Shown: positions 44,036 to 53,272, counted from the first letter of the stretch. The stretch: DNA of 64,000 bases from Streptomyces poonensis (GCF_014650915.1 NZ_BMVW01000006.1:139811-203810); one strand, 5' to 3'. Notes: generated from the letters alone by a model not told the origin. Numbers and translations: made by a program.

Positions 44036-45380
44036 GTCGATCCGGCAGACCCTGAGGCAGGCCCCGCGGGAAGCCGTGGGACAGACTCCGCGGGAAGCCG
44101 TGGGACAGACTCCGCGGCAAACCGCGGGACAGACTCCGCGGCGGAGCCTGCGGGGCACCTTGTGGCGGAATGCCGCCCGGATCGACGCCGCCACCCCCGC
44201 ACACCGGGACCGTGCCGTCGACGCCCTGCGCGCCGGGGCGATCCTCGGCGTCGTCCTGGGCCACTGGCTGGTGACGGCGCTGGTCGCGGACGGCCGCGGG
44301 CTGCACACGGACAGCCCCCTGCGGCACCTGCCCTGGCTGGCGCCCGTCTCCTGGGTCCTCCAGCCCCTCGCCGTGTTCTTCCTGGTGGGCGGGTACGTGG
44401 CCACCCGCGGCCACGCCGCGGCCCGGGTCCGGGGCACGTCCTACGGCCGCTGGCTGTCGGGCCGTCTGTCCCGGCTGTTCCGGCCGGTCGCCGCCGTGCT
44501 GGGGCTGTGGACGGTGACGGCGCTGCTGCTCCTGCTGTCCGGCACGGACGAGGCGACGGTCCGGACACTGGTGAAGCTGGCCCTGTCGCCCCTGTGGTTC
44601 CTGCTGGTCTTCGCCGCGCTGACGGCGGCGACCCCGCTGCTGGCCCGGCTCCACCCGCTCTGGCCACTCGCCGTCGTCCTCCACGTGGACCTGCTGCGCT
44701 TCGGCCTCGGCGCCCCGTCCTGGCTCGGCTGGATCAACCTGGCGGCGGGCTGGCTGGTGCCGTACACCCTCGGCGCCGCCTGGGCCCGCGGCGAACTGGA
44801 CCGCCGCCGCGCGGGACGGATCCTCCTCGCCGGCGGTACGGCGGCGACCGCGGCGCTGGTCGCGTGGGCGGGCTACCCGGCGTCGATGGTCGGCGTCCCC
44901 GGCGCCGCGGTCTCCAACCTCAACCCGCCCACGCTGGCCGCCGTCACCTTCGGCCTGGCCCAGTGCGGCCTCGCCCTCCTGCTGCGCGACCGGCTGCGCC
45001 GGGCGATGCGCCGGCCGGTGGCCTGGGCGGCGGTGGCGCTGGCCAACCTGTCCGCGATGACCGTCTTCCTGTGGCACCAGACGGCGCTGATGGCGACCAC
45101 GGCCACCGGTCTCCTCGCGGGCCGCCTGCCCGGTCTGCACACGCCGCCCGACGGCCTGGGGTGGGTCGCGGCCCGCCTCGCCTGGCTTCCGGTGTTCACG
45201 GTGGCGCTCGCCGTGTGCTGGGCCGCGTTCCGTTCCTGGGAACGGGGTGGTAGCCGGGGTCACCGTGCACGGGTGGTGCGGGAGCACCGGCCGACAGACC
45301 GGGAGATCCCTGCGGAGAGGGGCCGGGAGATACCTGCTGAGCGCGGCCGGGAGATCCCCGCGGAGGCGGGCCGTGTCTAA
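44028..45380 (+). CDS. Acyltransferase family 3 membrane protein
   Basis: 450 residues; ATG overlapping the hydrolase stop by 8 nt. About ten membrane segments of the acyltransferase_3 (OafA/OpgC-like) family: the first carries RAVDALRAGAILGVVLGHWL with the catalytic-type His, then AVFFLVGGYVATRG, and R-x-R-like loops. These proteins acylate sugars or lipids at the membrane. Both ends are repetitive: four octapeptides of QTPREAVG type precede the first helix and three IPAERGRE-type octapeptides form the C-terminus, each from 24-bp DNA repeats. It is followed 34 bp later by the kinase gene. Substrate unknown. Confidence 0.83.
   Translation: MAESIRQTLRQAPREAVGQTPREAVGQTPRQTAGQTPRRSLRGTLWRNAARIDAATPAHRDRAVDALRAGAILGVVLGHWLVTALVADGRGLHTDSPLRHLPWLAPVSWVLQPLAVFFLVGGYVATRGHAAARVRGTSYGRWLSGRLSRLFRPVAAVLGLWTVTALLLLLSGTDEATVRTLVKLALSPLWFLLVFAALTAATPLLARLHPLWPLAVVLHVDLLRFGLGAPSWLGWINLAAGWLVPYTLGAAWARGELDRRRAGRILLAGGTAATAALVAWAGYPASMVGVPGAAVSNLNPPTLAAVTFGLAQCGLALLLRDRLRRAMRRPVAWAAVALANLSAMTVFLWHQTALMATTATGLLAGRLPGLHTPPDGLGWVAARLAWLPVFTVALAVCWAAFRSWERGGSRGHRARVVREHRPTDREIPAERGREIPAERGREIPAEAGRV
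44058..44153. repeat. 24-bp in-frame tandem repeat, four copies, 5' end of the acyltransferase gene
   Basis: Units of the form CAGACTCCGCGGGAAGCCGTGGGA-like sequence begin at 44058, 44082, 44106 and 44130 and encode QxPREAVG octapeptides in the cytoplasmic leader. Units 1 and 2 differ at only two bases. Confidence 0.92.
45303..45374. repeat. 24-bp in-frame tandem repeat, three copies, 3' end of the acyltransferase gene
   Basis: Units beginning GAGAT(C/A)CC(T/C)GC lie at 45303, 45327 and 45351 and encode the C-terminal EIPAERGR octapeptides. This is unrelated in sequence to the two upstream 24-bp arrays. Confidence 0.9.
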
Positions 45381-45414
45381 GGTGAGCCGTGTGACGGAGC
45401 GGGGGAGTCAGTAC

Positions 45415-46839
45415 ATGATCGTGCGCCGTGCGCGGCGCTGGCTGGGGATGCTGCGCGACGACCTGTGGACCGTACGGGCGGACCCGCTGCCGCCGTCGGT
45501 CTGGTTGCGCTGGCTGCCGCACGGCCTGGTCTGCCTCGTCGCGCTCGGCATCGCGATCGGTGACACGGGGCAGCTCAGCGACCACGGCAGCATTGCCTTC
45601 GGGTACGCCTTCCCGCTCGCGCTGGTGCACGGCGGCGCGGTGGTGCTCGCGCTCTGGCGGCCGATCCCGGGCTGGTGGCTCGCGACCGGAACCACCGTGC
45701 TGGTGGCCCTCGCGGTGCGGAGCCGGATGCTGTCCGGATCGGCGCACGGCTTCCCCTGGCCCTGGACCGCGGCCGGGATCATCGCTCAGCTGCTCGTGCT
45801 GCTGCTGCTCGCGCTGCGGGTGCCGACCCGGGTGTCCGTCGAGGCGCTGGCCCTGACCGTACTGGCCACCCTCGTCCTCCAGGCCCTGGGGGACGAGGCG
45901 GACCACGAGCCCACGGGCGTGGCGGCGATCGTCCTCTCCGCGGTGGTGGTGGTGCTCGGCATCGCGCTGCGCGGCCGTCGGGAGGCCCGCGCCGAGCTCG
46001 GCCGGCAGACCACGCTCACCGCCGAGGAGCGCGCCCGCCGCACCCTGCTGGAGGAGCGCAGCCGCATCGCCCGCGAGCTGCACGACGTCGTCGCCCACCA
46101 CATGTCGGTCATCTCCATCCAGGCCCAGGTCGCCCCGCACCTGGTCAAGGACCCGCCCGAGGAGCTGAAGGAGAACCTCGCGGGCATCCGGCAGAACGCG
46201 CTGGAGGCGCTGACCGAACTGCGCCGGGTGCTCGGCGTGCTGCGCTCGGAGCAGCCCGACACGGCGCAGCCCTTCGACGGTCCCGCCACCGCCACCGCCG
46301 GCGGTACCGCCCTCACCACCGGAACCGCCCCGCACGCCCCGCAGCCCACCCTCGACCGGCTCGGCGCGCTGGTGGAGAACACCCGTGCCGCGGGCCTGAC
46401 GGTGACCGTCGGGACCACCGGCGAGCGGCGTCCGCTGCCGCCCGGCGTGGAGCTGTCGGCGTACCGGATCGTGCAGGAGGCCCTGAGCAACGTCCTGCGG
46501 CACGCGCCCGGCGCGACGGCCCGGATCCACCTCACGCACCTCGCGTACGGCCTGCGCGTGGAGGTCCGCAACACGCGCCCGCGGCGGCGCGTGCCCCGAT
46601 CGCCGGGGGCGGGGCACGGTCTGCTCGGCATGCGTGAGCGGACCACGATGCTCGGCGGCACCCTGGCGACGAGCCCCACGCCCGATGGCGGCTTCCAGGT
46701 GTCCGCGTTCCTGCCGGTAGACGCCCCAGGCATCATCGCAGCCCCCGTCCCCACCGACGCCCCCGTCCCCGCCGACGCCACCGACCACACCGCCGCCACC
46801 GCTCACCGCCCGCCCGACCCCGAGGACGACACCGCATGA
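45415..46839 (+). CDS. NarL-type sensor histidine kinase (HisKA_3)
   Basis: 474 residues from the ATG with GGGGGAG 7 nt upstream; earlier GTG codons (45373-45391) are alternatives. Five or so membrane segments (about 30-170) form the sensor. The HisKA_3 helix bears RIARELHDVVAHHMSVISIQ with phospho-His about 223. The HATPase region has ELSAYRIVQEALSNVLRHAPG (N box) and GAGHGLLGMRERTTML. An Ala/Pro/Thr-rich tail of about 45 residues is unusual. It overlaps its regulator gene by 4 nt (ATGA). The overall type (few extracellular loops, DesK-like) suggests sensing within the membrane. Confidence 0.93.
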   Translation: MIVRRARRWLGMLRDDLWTVRADPLPPSVWLRWLPHGLVCLVALGIAIGDTGQLSDHGSIAFGYAFPLALVHGGAVVLALWRPIPGWWLATGTTVLVALAVRSRMLSGSAHGFPWPWTAAGIIAQLLVLLLLALRVPTRVSVEALALTVLATLVLQALGDEADHEPTGVAAIVLSAVVVVLGIALRGRREARAELGRQTTLTAEERARRTLLEERSRIARELHDVVAHHMSVISIQAQVAPHLVKDPPEELKENLAGIRQNALEALTELRRVLGVLRSEQPDTAQPFDGPATATAGGTALTTGTAPHAPQPTLDRLGALVENTRAAGLTVTVGTTGERRPLPPGVELSAYRIVQEALSNVLRHAPGATARIHLTHLAYGLRVEVRNTRPRRRVPRSPGAGHGLLGMRERTTMLGGTLATSPTPDGGFQVSAFLPVDAPGIIAAPVPTDAPVPADATDHTAATAHRPPDPEDDTA

Positions 46840-47501
46840 TCCGCGTACTGATCGCCGACGACCAGCAGATGGTCCGGCAGGGCTTCACGGTGCTGCTCGA
46901 CACCCAGCCCGACATCGAGGTGGTCGGCCAGGCGGTGCACGGCCTCGACGCGATCGGCAAGGTCGCCGAACTGGCCCCGGACGTCGTCCTGATGGACATC
47001 AGGATGCCCGAGCTCGGCGGCATCGAGGCCACCCGTCGCATCACCGCCGAGCACCCGCACATCAGAGTGCTGGTCCTGACGACGTTCGACCTCGACGAGT
47101 ACGTGTACGAGGCCCTGCACGCCGGGGCCTCCGGCTTCCTGCTGAAGGACGCCTCCGCGGACCAGCTCGCCGAGGCGGTACGGGTGGTGGCCGCGGGCGA
47201 CGGCCTGCTCGCCCCCGGGGTCACCCGCCGCCTCATCGCCGAGTTCTCGCGCCTGCACGGGGCGGCCCCCCGCGCCCCGCTGAAGGAACGCGTGGCCGAC
47301 CTCACCGAGCGGGAGACCGAAGTCCTCGCGCTCATCGCCCAGGGGCTGTCCAACGCCGAGATCGCCGAGCGCCTCGTCGTCGCCGAGCAGACCGTGAAGA
47401 CCCATGTGGGCCGCATCCTGGTGAAGCTGGGCCTGCGGGACCGCACCCAGGCGGCGATCTTCGCGTACGAGTCGGGCCTGGTGCGGCCGTCCGGCTACTG
47501 A
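46836..47501 (+). CDS. NarL/LuxR-type response regulator (pair 1)
   Basis: 221 residues; ATGA overlap with the kinase. The receiver domain has IADDQQMVRQGF, Asp54 in VLMDIRMPELGG, LTTFD and LLKDAS. The LuxR helix-turn-helix reads LTERETEVLALIAQGLSNAEIAERLVVAEQTVKTHVGRIL. It is about 70% identical by eye to the second regulator downstream, indicating that the two kinase/regulator pairs arose by tandem duplication. Probable targets are its own operon and the hydrolase/acyltransferase genes, given the shared 18-nt motif. Confidence 0.95.
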   Translation: MIRVLIADDQQMVRQGFTVLLDTQPDIEVVGQAVHGLDAIGKVAELAPDVVLMDIRMPELGGIEATRRITAEHPHIRVLVLTTFDLDEYVYEALHAGASGFLLKDASADQLAEAVRVVAAGDGLLAPGVTRRLIAEFSRLHGAAPRAPLKERVADLTERETEVLALIAQGLSNAEIAERLVVAEQTVKTHVGRILVKLGLRDRTQAAIFAYESGLVRPSGY

Positions 47502-47524
47502 GCCGCGGGCGGCGTCCGGGAGCC

Positions 47525-47542
47525 ACCCGTAGTACCTGAGAG
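47525..47542 (+). promoter_or_regulatory. Shared 18-nt motif upstream of the second kinase gene
   Basis: ACCCGTAGTACCTGAGAG lies 57 bp before the GTG start of the kinase and matches 42829-42846 at 17 of 18 positions. Position in a short intergenic gap fits an autoregulatory site. Confidence 0.6.
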
Positions 47543-47598
47543 GGACCCCGGAGAACCCCTCTCACTGGGGACGACCCAGGCGCCGGCGGGCACCTACC

Positions 47599-48945
47599 GT
47601 GTGGAACGTGACCGAGACGACCCAGATGCGGACGCCGCCCCGGCGGGGCGGGGACAAGCCGCGCAGCCCCGAGTACCGGCTGGCCCTGGACGCCCTGCGG
47701 GGACTGCGCCAGGACCTGATCACCGACGCGTTCGCCTACCGCCCGCTGCCCCGGATGAACATGGACGGTCCGATCACCCGGCGGCTGCCTGCGCGGCTGC
47801 GGGAGTACGCGGTGTGGACGCCGCATGCGGTCGTGGCCGTGCTCGGTCTGTGGGCGATGGCTCTCGGCACGACGGACGGGCGGAGCGACATCTCGGTGCT
47901 GAGCGGTCTGCTCGCCCTCTTCCCCGTCCTGCTGACGCTGGTCAGACCCGTCGGTGCCTTCTGGGTGTCCATGGCGGCGACCCCGGTGGCCACCACGTTC
48001 TACGACGACAGTTACGGCGACTGGCCGTGGACGATCGGAGCCTTCGCCTGCCATCTGACGGTGATGACGGTCGTGGCCCTGCGGACGCGACCCCGCGTCG
48101 CCGTGTGGATGTGGGTGATCACCGCGGCGTACGGATTTCTCGTCTCGTCGCTTCTCGGTGCGGGGCGCTACGCGAACAACGGCGTGCCGTTGCTGACCGC
48201 CTCCGCCATGGCCTTCCTGGCCGTCACCGTCATCCACATACGCCGCGCCGCCCAGCGCGAGGTGACCGCCCAGCAGACCGTCACCGAACACGAACGCTCC
48301 AAGCGCACCCTGCTGGAGGAGCGCACGACGATCGCCCGCGAGCTGCACGACGTGGTCGCCCACCACATGTCGGTGGTCGCGATCCAGGCGGAGGCCGCGC
48401 CGTACCGCGTGCAGAACCCGCCGCCGGAGCTGGCGCAGGCATTCGCCACGATCAGGGAGAACGCGGTCGCGGCGCTCACCGAGCTCCGCCGCGTCCTCGG
48501 CGTCGTCCGAGCGGAGGACTACGAGGCCCCGGAGGCACCGCAGCCCACCCTCGCCGACCTCGACGCCCTGCTCACCAATGTGCGCGAGGCGGGTCTGACC
48601 GTCGACAAGGCGGTCACCGGAGCCGTCCGCGAACTCCCGCAGGGCATCGAGCTGTCCGCGTACCGAATAGTCCAGGAGGCGCTCAGCAACAGCCTCCGGC
48701 ACGCACCGGGCGCCCCGGCCCGCGTCGAGATCGGCTATGTGCTGGGCGGCCTCGGCCTCCGTATCGTGAACGGCCCGGCGACCGGCCTGGTCAAGCCCTC
48801 GCCCGGCGCCGGACACGGCATCACCGGCATGCGCGAGCGCGTCACGATGCTGGACGGGGAGATGACGGCGGGGGAGACGGCGGACGGGGGCTACGAGGTG
48901 ACGGTGTTCCTGCCGGTGCCGACGGTGATCGAGGACGAGGCATGA
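47599..48945 (+). CDS. NarL-type sensor histidine kinase (pair 2)
   Basis: 448 residues from GTG; a second GTG three codons later (VTETTQM) is equally possible. A cytoplasmic leader of about 70 residues precedes four or five membrane helices. HisKA_3 motif TIARELHDVVAHHMSVVAIQAEA carries the phospho-His (about 250). The ATPase N box is ELSAYRIVQEALSNSLRHAPG, and GAGHGITGMRERVTMLDGEM follows. It is a paralogue of the kinase immediately upstream but lacks its Ala/Pro tail. The stop overlaps the regulator start (ATGA). Confidence 0.94.
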   Translation: MWNVTETTQMRTPPRRGGDKPRSPEYRLALDALRGLRQDLITDAFAYRPLPRMNMDGPITRRLPARLREYAVWTPHAVVAVLGLWAMALGTTDGRSDISVLSGLLALFPVLLTLVRPVGAFWVSMAATPVATTFYDDSYGDWPWTIGAFACHLTVMTVVALRTRPRVAVWMWVITAAYGFLVSSLLGAGRYANNGVPLLTASAMAFLAVTVIHIRRAAQREVTAQQTVTEHERSKRTLLEERTTIARELHDVVAHHMSVVAIQAEAAPYRVQNPPPELAQAFATIRENAVAALTELRRVLGVVRAEDYEAPEAPQPTLADLDALLTNVREAGLTVDKAVTGAVRELPQGIELSAYRIVQEALSNSLRHAPGAPARVEIGYVLGGLGLRIVNGPATGLVKPSPGAGHGITGMRERVTMLDGEMTAGETADGGYEVTVFLPVPTVIEDEA

Positions 48946-49616
48946 CGGGCGGCACCATCCGCGTACTGATCGCGGACGACCAGATGATGGTCCGCGAGGG
49001 CTTCTCGGTCCTGCTGGGCGCGATGCCGGACATCGAGGTCGTCGGCGAGGCGGTGAACGGCCGGGACGCGGTGGACCGGGTCCGCGAACTCTCCCCGGAC
49101 GTCGTCCTGATGGACATCCGCATGCCCGAGCTGAACGGCATCGAGGCGACCCGGGAGATCGTGGCCGCGGACGGCGCGGCGAAGGTGCTGGTGCTGACGA
49201 CGTTCGACCTGGACGAGTACGTGTACCAGGCACTGCGGGCGGGCGCCTCGGGCTTCCTCCTCAAGGACGCCTCGGCACGGCAACTCGCCGACGGAGTGCG
49301 GGTGGTGGCGTCCGGCGAGGCGCTGCTCGCGCCGTCGGTCACCAAGCGGCTGATCACGGAGTTCTCCCGGCTCGCGGAGACACCCCGTCTGCCGCCCTCG
49401 GCGCGGGCGGCGTACGGCGATCTGACCGAGCGGGAGACGGAGGTGCTGGTGCTCATCGCGCAGGGCCTGTCCAACGCGGAGATCGCCGAGCGCCTGGTGG
49501 TCGCCGAGTCCACGATCAAGACGCATGTCAGCCGCATCCTGGTGAAGCTGGGCCTGCGCGACCGCACCCAGGCGGCGGTCTTCGCCTACGAGGCGAGACT
49601 GGTCACGCCGGGCTGA
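48942..49616 (+). CDS. NarL/LuxR-type response regulator (pair 2)
   Basis: 224 residues. Receiver: IADDQMMVREGFSVLL, Asp58 in VLMDIRMPELNG, LTTFDLDEYVYQAL and LLKDASARQL. C-terminal LuxR helix-turn-helix: LTERETEVLVLIAQGLSNAEIAERLVVAESTIKTHVSRIL. The recognition helix differs from its paralogue at few positions (ESTIKTHVS against EQTVKTHVG), so the two may bind the same or overlapping sites; this would permit cross-regulation. It is the last gene of the four-gene signalling block. Confidence 0.95.
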   Translation: MTGGTIRVLIADDQMMVREGFSVLLGAMPDIEVVGEAVNGRDAVDRVRELSPDVVLMDIRMPELNGIEATREIVAADGAAKVLVLTTFDLDEYVYQALRAGASGFLLKDASARQLADGVRVVASGEALLAPSVTKRLITEFSRLAETPRLPPSARAAYGDLTERETEVLVLIAQGLSNAEIAERLVVAESTIKTHVSRILVKLGLRDRTQAAVFAYEARLVTPG

Positions 49617-49658
49617 GACCCCTGGTCAGCGGCGGGGGTACCGGGCTAGCGTCCGTCC

Positions 49659-50900
49659 ATGGCAGCCCGTGGCACCCGTAGCAGCGCATCCGCCCTCCCC
49701 TTCGATCCGTGGGATCCCGCGTTCGTGGCCGACCCGTACCCCGCCTTCGCCGAACTGCGGGCGCTGGGCCGGGTGCACTACTACGAGCCCAGCGACCAGT
49801 GGCTGGTGCCGCACCACGCGGATGTGTCGGCCCTGCTGCGGGACCGGCGGCTCGGCCGGACGTACCAGCACCGTTTCACGCACGAGGAGTTCGGGCGGAC
49901 GGCACCGCCGCCGGAGCACGAGCCGTTCCACACCCTCAACGACCACGGGATGCTCGACCTGGAACCGCCGGACCACACGCGGATCCGGCGGCTGGTGTCG
50001 AAGGCGTTCACGCCCCGGACGGTGGAGCGGCTCGCGCCGTACGTCCACCGCCTGGCCGGCGAGCTGGTGGACCGCCTGGTCGAGGCCGGCGGCGGTGACC
50101 TGCTCACGGACGTCGCCGAACCGCTGCCGGTGGCCGTGATCGCTCAGATGCTGGGCATCCCGGAGTCCGACCGGGCGCCGCTCAGGCCGTGGTCGGCGGA
50201 CATCTGCGGGATGTACGAGCTGAACCCGTCGGAGGAGACGGCGGCGAAGGCGGTGCGGGCGTCGGTCGAGTTCACGGAGTACCTGCGCGAACTGATCGCG
50301 GCCCGGCGCAAGGCACCGGGCGAGGATCTGGTCTCGGGCCTGATCGCGGCGCACGACGAGGACGACGACCGGCTCACCGAACAGGAGATGATCTCGACCT
50401 GTGTGCTGCTGCTGAACGCTGGCCACGAGGCGACGGTGAACGCCACGGTGAACGGCTGGTGGGCCCTGTTCCGCAACCCCGACCAGCTGGCGGCCCTGCG
50501 CGCGGACCACTCACTGGTCCCGACGGCGGTCGAGGAACTGCTGCGCTACGACACCCCGCTCCAGTTCTTCGAACGCTGGGTCCTGGACGACATCGAGATC
50601 GACGGCACGACGATCCCGCGCGGCGCGGAGATCGCCATGCTCTTCGGCTCGGCCAACCACGACCCGGCGGTGTTCACCGACCCCGGCCGTCTGGACCTCA
50701 CCCGCAAGGACAACCCGCACATCTCCTTCAGTGCGGGCATCCACTACTGCATCGGCGCGCCCCTGGCCCGTATCGAGCTGGCCGCCTCGATGAAGGCCCT
50801 GCTGACGAAGGCCCCGGCCCTGACCCTGTCGGCGGAGCCGGAGCGGAGGCCGAACTTCGTGATGCGGGGGCTGAAGGGGCTGAGCGTCGGAGTCAGCTGA
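49659..50900 (+). CDS. Cytochrome P450 (CYP107-like)
   Basis: 413 residues; ATG. Soluble bacterial class I P450. I-helix LLNAGHEATVN supplies the acid-alcohol pair region, the K-helix ExxR is EELLR, and the haem-binding loop is FSAGIHYCIGAPLARIE with Cys364; Ser replaces the usual Gly after Phe. PFDPWDPAFVADPYPAFAELR is a normal start. From position in the conserved gene order it may correspond to S. coelicolor CYP107U1 (SCO3636 as I recall), but this is memory, not alignment. No ferredoxin or ferredoxin reductase is adjacent. Confidence 0.92.
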   Translation: MAARGTRSSASALPFDPWDPAFVADPYPAFAELRALGRVHYYEPSDQWLVPHHADVSALLRDRRLGRTYQHRFTHEEFGRTAPPPEHEPFHTLNDHGMLDLEPPDHTRIRRLVSKAFTPRTVERLAPYVHRLAGELVDRLVEAGGGDLLTDVAEPLPVAVIAQMLGIPESDRAPLRPWSADICGMYELNPSEETAAKAVRASVEFTEYLRELIAARRKAPGEDLVSGLIAAHDEDDDRLTEQEMISTCVLLLNAGHEATVNATVNGWWALFRNPDQLAALRADHSLVPTAVEELLRYDTPLQFFERWVLDDIEIDGTTIPRGAEIAMLFGSANHDPAVFTDPGRLDLTRKDNPHISFSAGIHYCIGAPLARIELAASMKALLTKAPALTLSAEPERRPNFVMRGLKGLSVGVS

Positions 50901-51000
50901 ACGCCTGTGCTGATCACCCGTTCGACTGATCACCGGACGAAACCGATCGGCGACCTTCGGTAACGCGACAAGCTGGTGCCGGCCTGCGAAAGGAGGCACC

Positions 51001-51609
51001 ATGACGGTCATGGCAGAGCGCGCGTTGTCGTCGTCCCAGTCGTCCCAGCTGTCGGTGGACGTGTTCGAGCGGATCGCCGAGTTTGCTGCTCACGAGGTCG
51101 AAACCGTCGGGTTCGAGTTCATCGACGGACGGATCGGGCTGACGAAGGTGACGAACGGCAACCACGGGGCGATCATCATGTGGCTGATCCGTCAGTGCAT
51201 GCACGCCCGTCCCGAGCTGGACCTCAACCCGACCCAGGGGCTGAAGGTGGAGAGGTACCGCAGGGGCCGGGCACGGCCGGACGGCGTACTGGCGCCGGTC
51301 GACCATTTCGTGGGCCAGGGCGACTGGGCCGACCCGTACGGCGTCCTCATGGTCGTCGAGATCACGTCGTACGACTCCGACACGCACAGCCGCGACCGCG
51401 TCGAGAAGCCCCGTGCCTACGCCGAGGCGGGCATCCCCGTCTACCTGCTGATCGACCGCGACCAGCTCTCGGTCCTCGTGCACAGCGAGCCGGACCCGAA
51501 GGCCGGATACCGCGACATCCACACCGTTAAGCTCGGCGCCAAGGTCGCTCTCCCCGCCCCCGTCGGCATCGAGCTCGACACCGAGGACCTCAAGCAGTAC
51601 ATCGACTGA
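51001..51609 (+). CDS. Uma2 family (DUF820) putative restriction-endonuclease-fold protein
   Basis: 202 residues; ATG with AAAGGAGG directly upstream. The PD-(D/E)XK-like core is visible: GFEFIDGRI, KVTNGNHGAI, GRARPDGVLAP (the Asp), LMVVEITSYDSDTHSRDRVEKPRAYAEAGIPVYLLID in segments (the E-x-T/S and K). Uma2 proteins are expanded in Actinobacteria and Cyanobacteria; catalytic activity has rarely been shown. It stands alone between the P450 and the convergent ABC permease. Confidence 0.87.
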   Translation: MTVMAERALSSSQSSQLSVDVFERIAEFAAHEVETVGFEFIDGRIGLTKVTNGNHGAIIMWLIRQCMHARPELDLNPTQGLKVERYRRGRARPDGVLAPVDHFVGQGDWADPYGVLMVVEITSYDSDTHSRDRVEKPRAYAEAGIPVYLLIDRDQLSVLVHSEPDPKAGYRDIHTVKLGAKVALPAPVGIELDTEDLKQYID

Positions 51610-51652
51610 GGGCCCACCGAAGCCGCCACCCCGCGCCGCCACCGCCCCACCC

Positions 51653-53272
51653 TCACGTCAGCAGATCCCGCCTCCGCAACCCCGCCAGCCCCGCCGCCAC
51701 CAGCACCACCGCCAGCCCCGTCAGCACTCCCACAGGACCCCACGTCATCGGCCCACCCGGCAACTCCGGAAGATGGCTGAAGGGGGACAGGTCCATCACG
51801 GCGCCGGGCAGGTTCAGTGCGGGCCCCAGCCACCCGATCAGCAGGGCCGCACCCGCCACGCCCCACGCCGCCGGGGCCGCCTGCGGCCACACCCCGTGGA
51901 GCAGGACGGCACAGCCGCCGATCACCCACACCGCCGGAAGCTGGACCAGACAGGCGCCGATGACCGCGCCGGAGCGCCCGCCGTACCCGGCCGCCAGGCC
52001 CAGGCCGCCGAGCAGCAGGAGCAGCACGGACCCGCCGAAGGCGATCACCAGATGCCCGCTCGCCCAGCGCAGCCGCCCGACCACGTTCGCCAGCACCGGC
52101 TCGGCCCGCTGCGAGGTCTCCTCCGTATGCTGCCGCAGCACGGACTGGACGATGTAGAGCGCGGCGACCATTCCGAGCATGCCGGCCATGCTGCCCAGGA
52201 ACGCGTCGGTCAGCCCCGACCGCCCGCCCATCCGTTCGATGATCTCGCGGGTCCGCTCGTTGTCGCCGACCAGCTCGGTGGCGCCGCCCGTGATCCCGCC
52301 GAAGGCCACCCCGGCGGCGAGGAAGCCCAGCCCCCAGCCCAGCACACTGCCCCGCTGGAGCCGCCAGGCCAGCGCGCCCGCCGTACCGAGGCGGCCCGTC
52401 GCCGGGCCCGGCCGGGTGGGCAGGAAGCTCATGCCGATGTCGCGCCGCCCGGCCAGTCCGTACGCCACGGAGCCCTGCACCGCGATCGCCCCGACGAGCA
52501 GGAGCAGCACCCACCACCGCTCGTCCGCGTACGCACGCAGGTGCTCCAGCCAGCCGACCGGTGACGCCCACGTCAGGACGGACGAACCGTCGCTCTCCGC
52601 GGCGTCGCCCGCCGCCCGCAGCACGAACGCCGCGCCGAGCAGCCCCCCGGTCAGCCCCTTCGCCAGCCGCGCGCTCTGCGTCAGCTGCGCCGCGATCGCC
52701 GCCGCCGTCGCGAAGACCATCCCGACGCCGGCCGTCCCGAGCCCGAGCGCCAGCGCCCCGGACGGGCCCAGCCCCTGCCCGACGAGACCCCCGGTGATCA
52801 GCAGGGCGAGCGCCGCGTTCGCGACGAGCGCCGTCAGCAGTGCCGCCGTGAGCGGTGCCCGCCGCCCCACCATCGCCGACGACAACAGCTCCTGCCGCCC
52901 GCTCTCCTCCTCGTCCCGGGTGTGCCGTACGACGACGACGAGGCTGACGATCGCGGCGAACAGCCCCGCGTACACACCGATGCGCCACGCCACCAGCCCG
53001 CCGAGCGAGTCGCCGAACACCGGGCCGTACGTGGCGCGCAGCGAACTGTTGGCCAGCATCTGCCGCGCGACCTCGGCACGCTCGGCCGCCGTCCCGTACA
53101 TGCTCTCCAGCGCGCCCGGCAGGGAGAGCACCGCCAGCGCGATGACGGCCACCCACACCGGGATCAGCACCCGGTCCCGGCGCAGCGCCAGCCGCACCAG
53201 GGCGCCGGTCCCGGCGAGCTGCCCGGCGCCTGACCTCCTCGGCGCGAACTCCGTCGCCGTCACCGCGGTCAT
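51653..53272 (-). CDS. ABC-2-type exporter permease (large, two-domain)
   Basis: 539 residues from the ATG overlapping the ATPase stop (ATGA). About twelve membrane segments arranged as two six-helix halves, for example VWVAVIALAVLSLPGALESMYGT, FAAIVSLVVVVRHTRDEEESGRQELLSSAMVGR and HLVIAFGGSVLLLLLGGLGLA. The RHTRxEEExGRxELL motif is typical of actinobacterial tetronasin/antibiotic-resistance type ABC permeases. With the upstream ATPase it forms a drug or lipid exporter controlled by the divergent regulator. Substrate unknown. Confidence 0.88.
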   Translation of the reverse strand: MTAVTATEFAPRRSGAGQLAGTGALVRLALRRDRVLIPVWVAVIALAVLSLPGALESMYGTAAERAEVARQMLANSSLRATYGPVFGDSLGGLVAWRIGVYAGLFAAIVSLVVVVRHTRDEEESGRQELLSSAMVGRRAPLTAALLTALVANAALALLITGGLVGQGLGPSGALALGLGTAGVGMVFATAAAIAAQLTQSARLAKGLTGGLLGAAFVLRAAGDAAESDGSSVLTWASPVGWLEHLRAYADERWWVLLLLVGAIAVQGSVAYGLAGRRDIGMSFLPTRPGPATGRLGTAGALAWRLQRGSVLGWGLGFLAAGVAFGGITGGATELVGDNERTREIIERMGGRSGLTDAFLGSMAGMLGMVAALYIVQSVLRQHTEETSQRAEPVLANVVGRLRWASGHLVIAFGGSVLLLLLGGLGLAAGYGGRSGAVIGACLVQLPAVWVIGGCAVLLHGVWPQAAPAAWGVAGAALLIGWLGPALNLPGAVMDLSPFSHLPELPGGPMTWGPVGVLTGLAVVLVAAGLAGLRRRDLLT

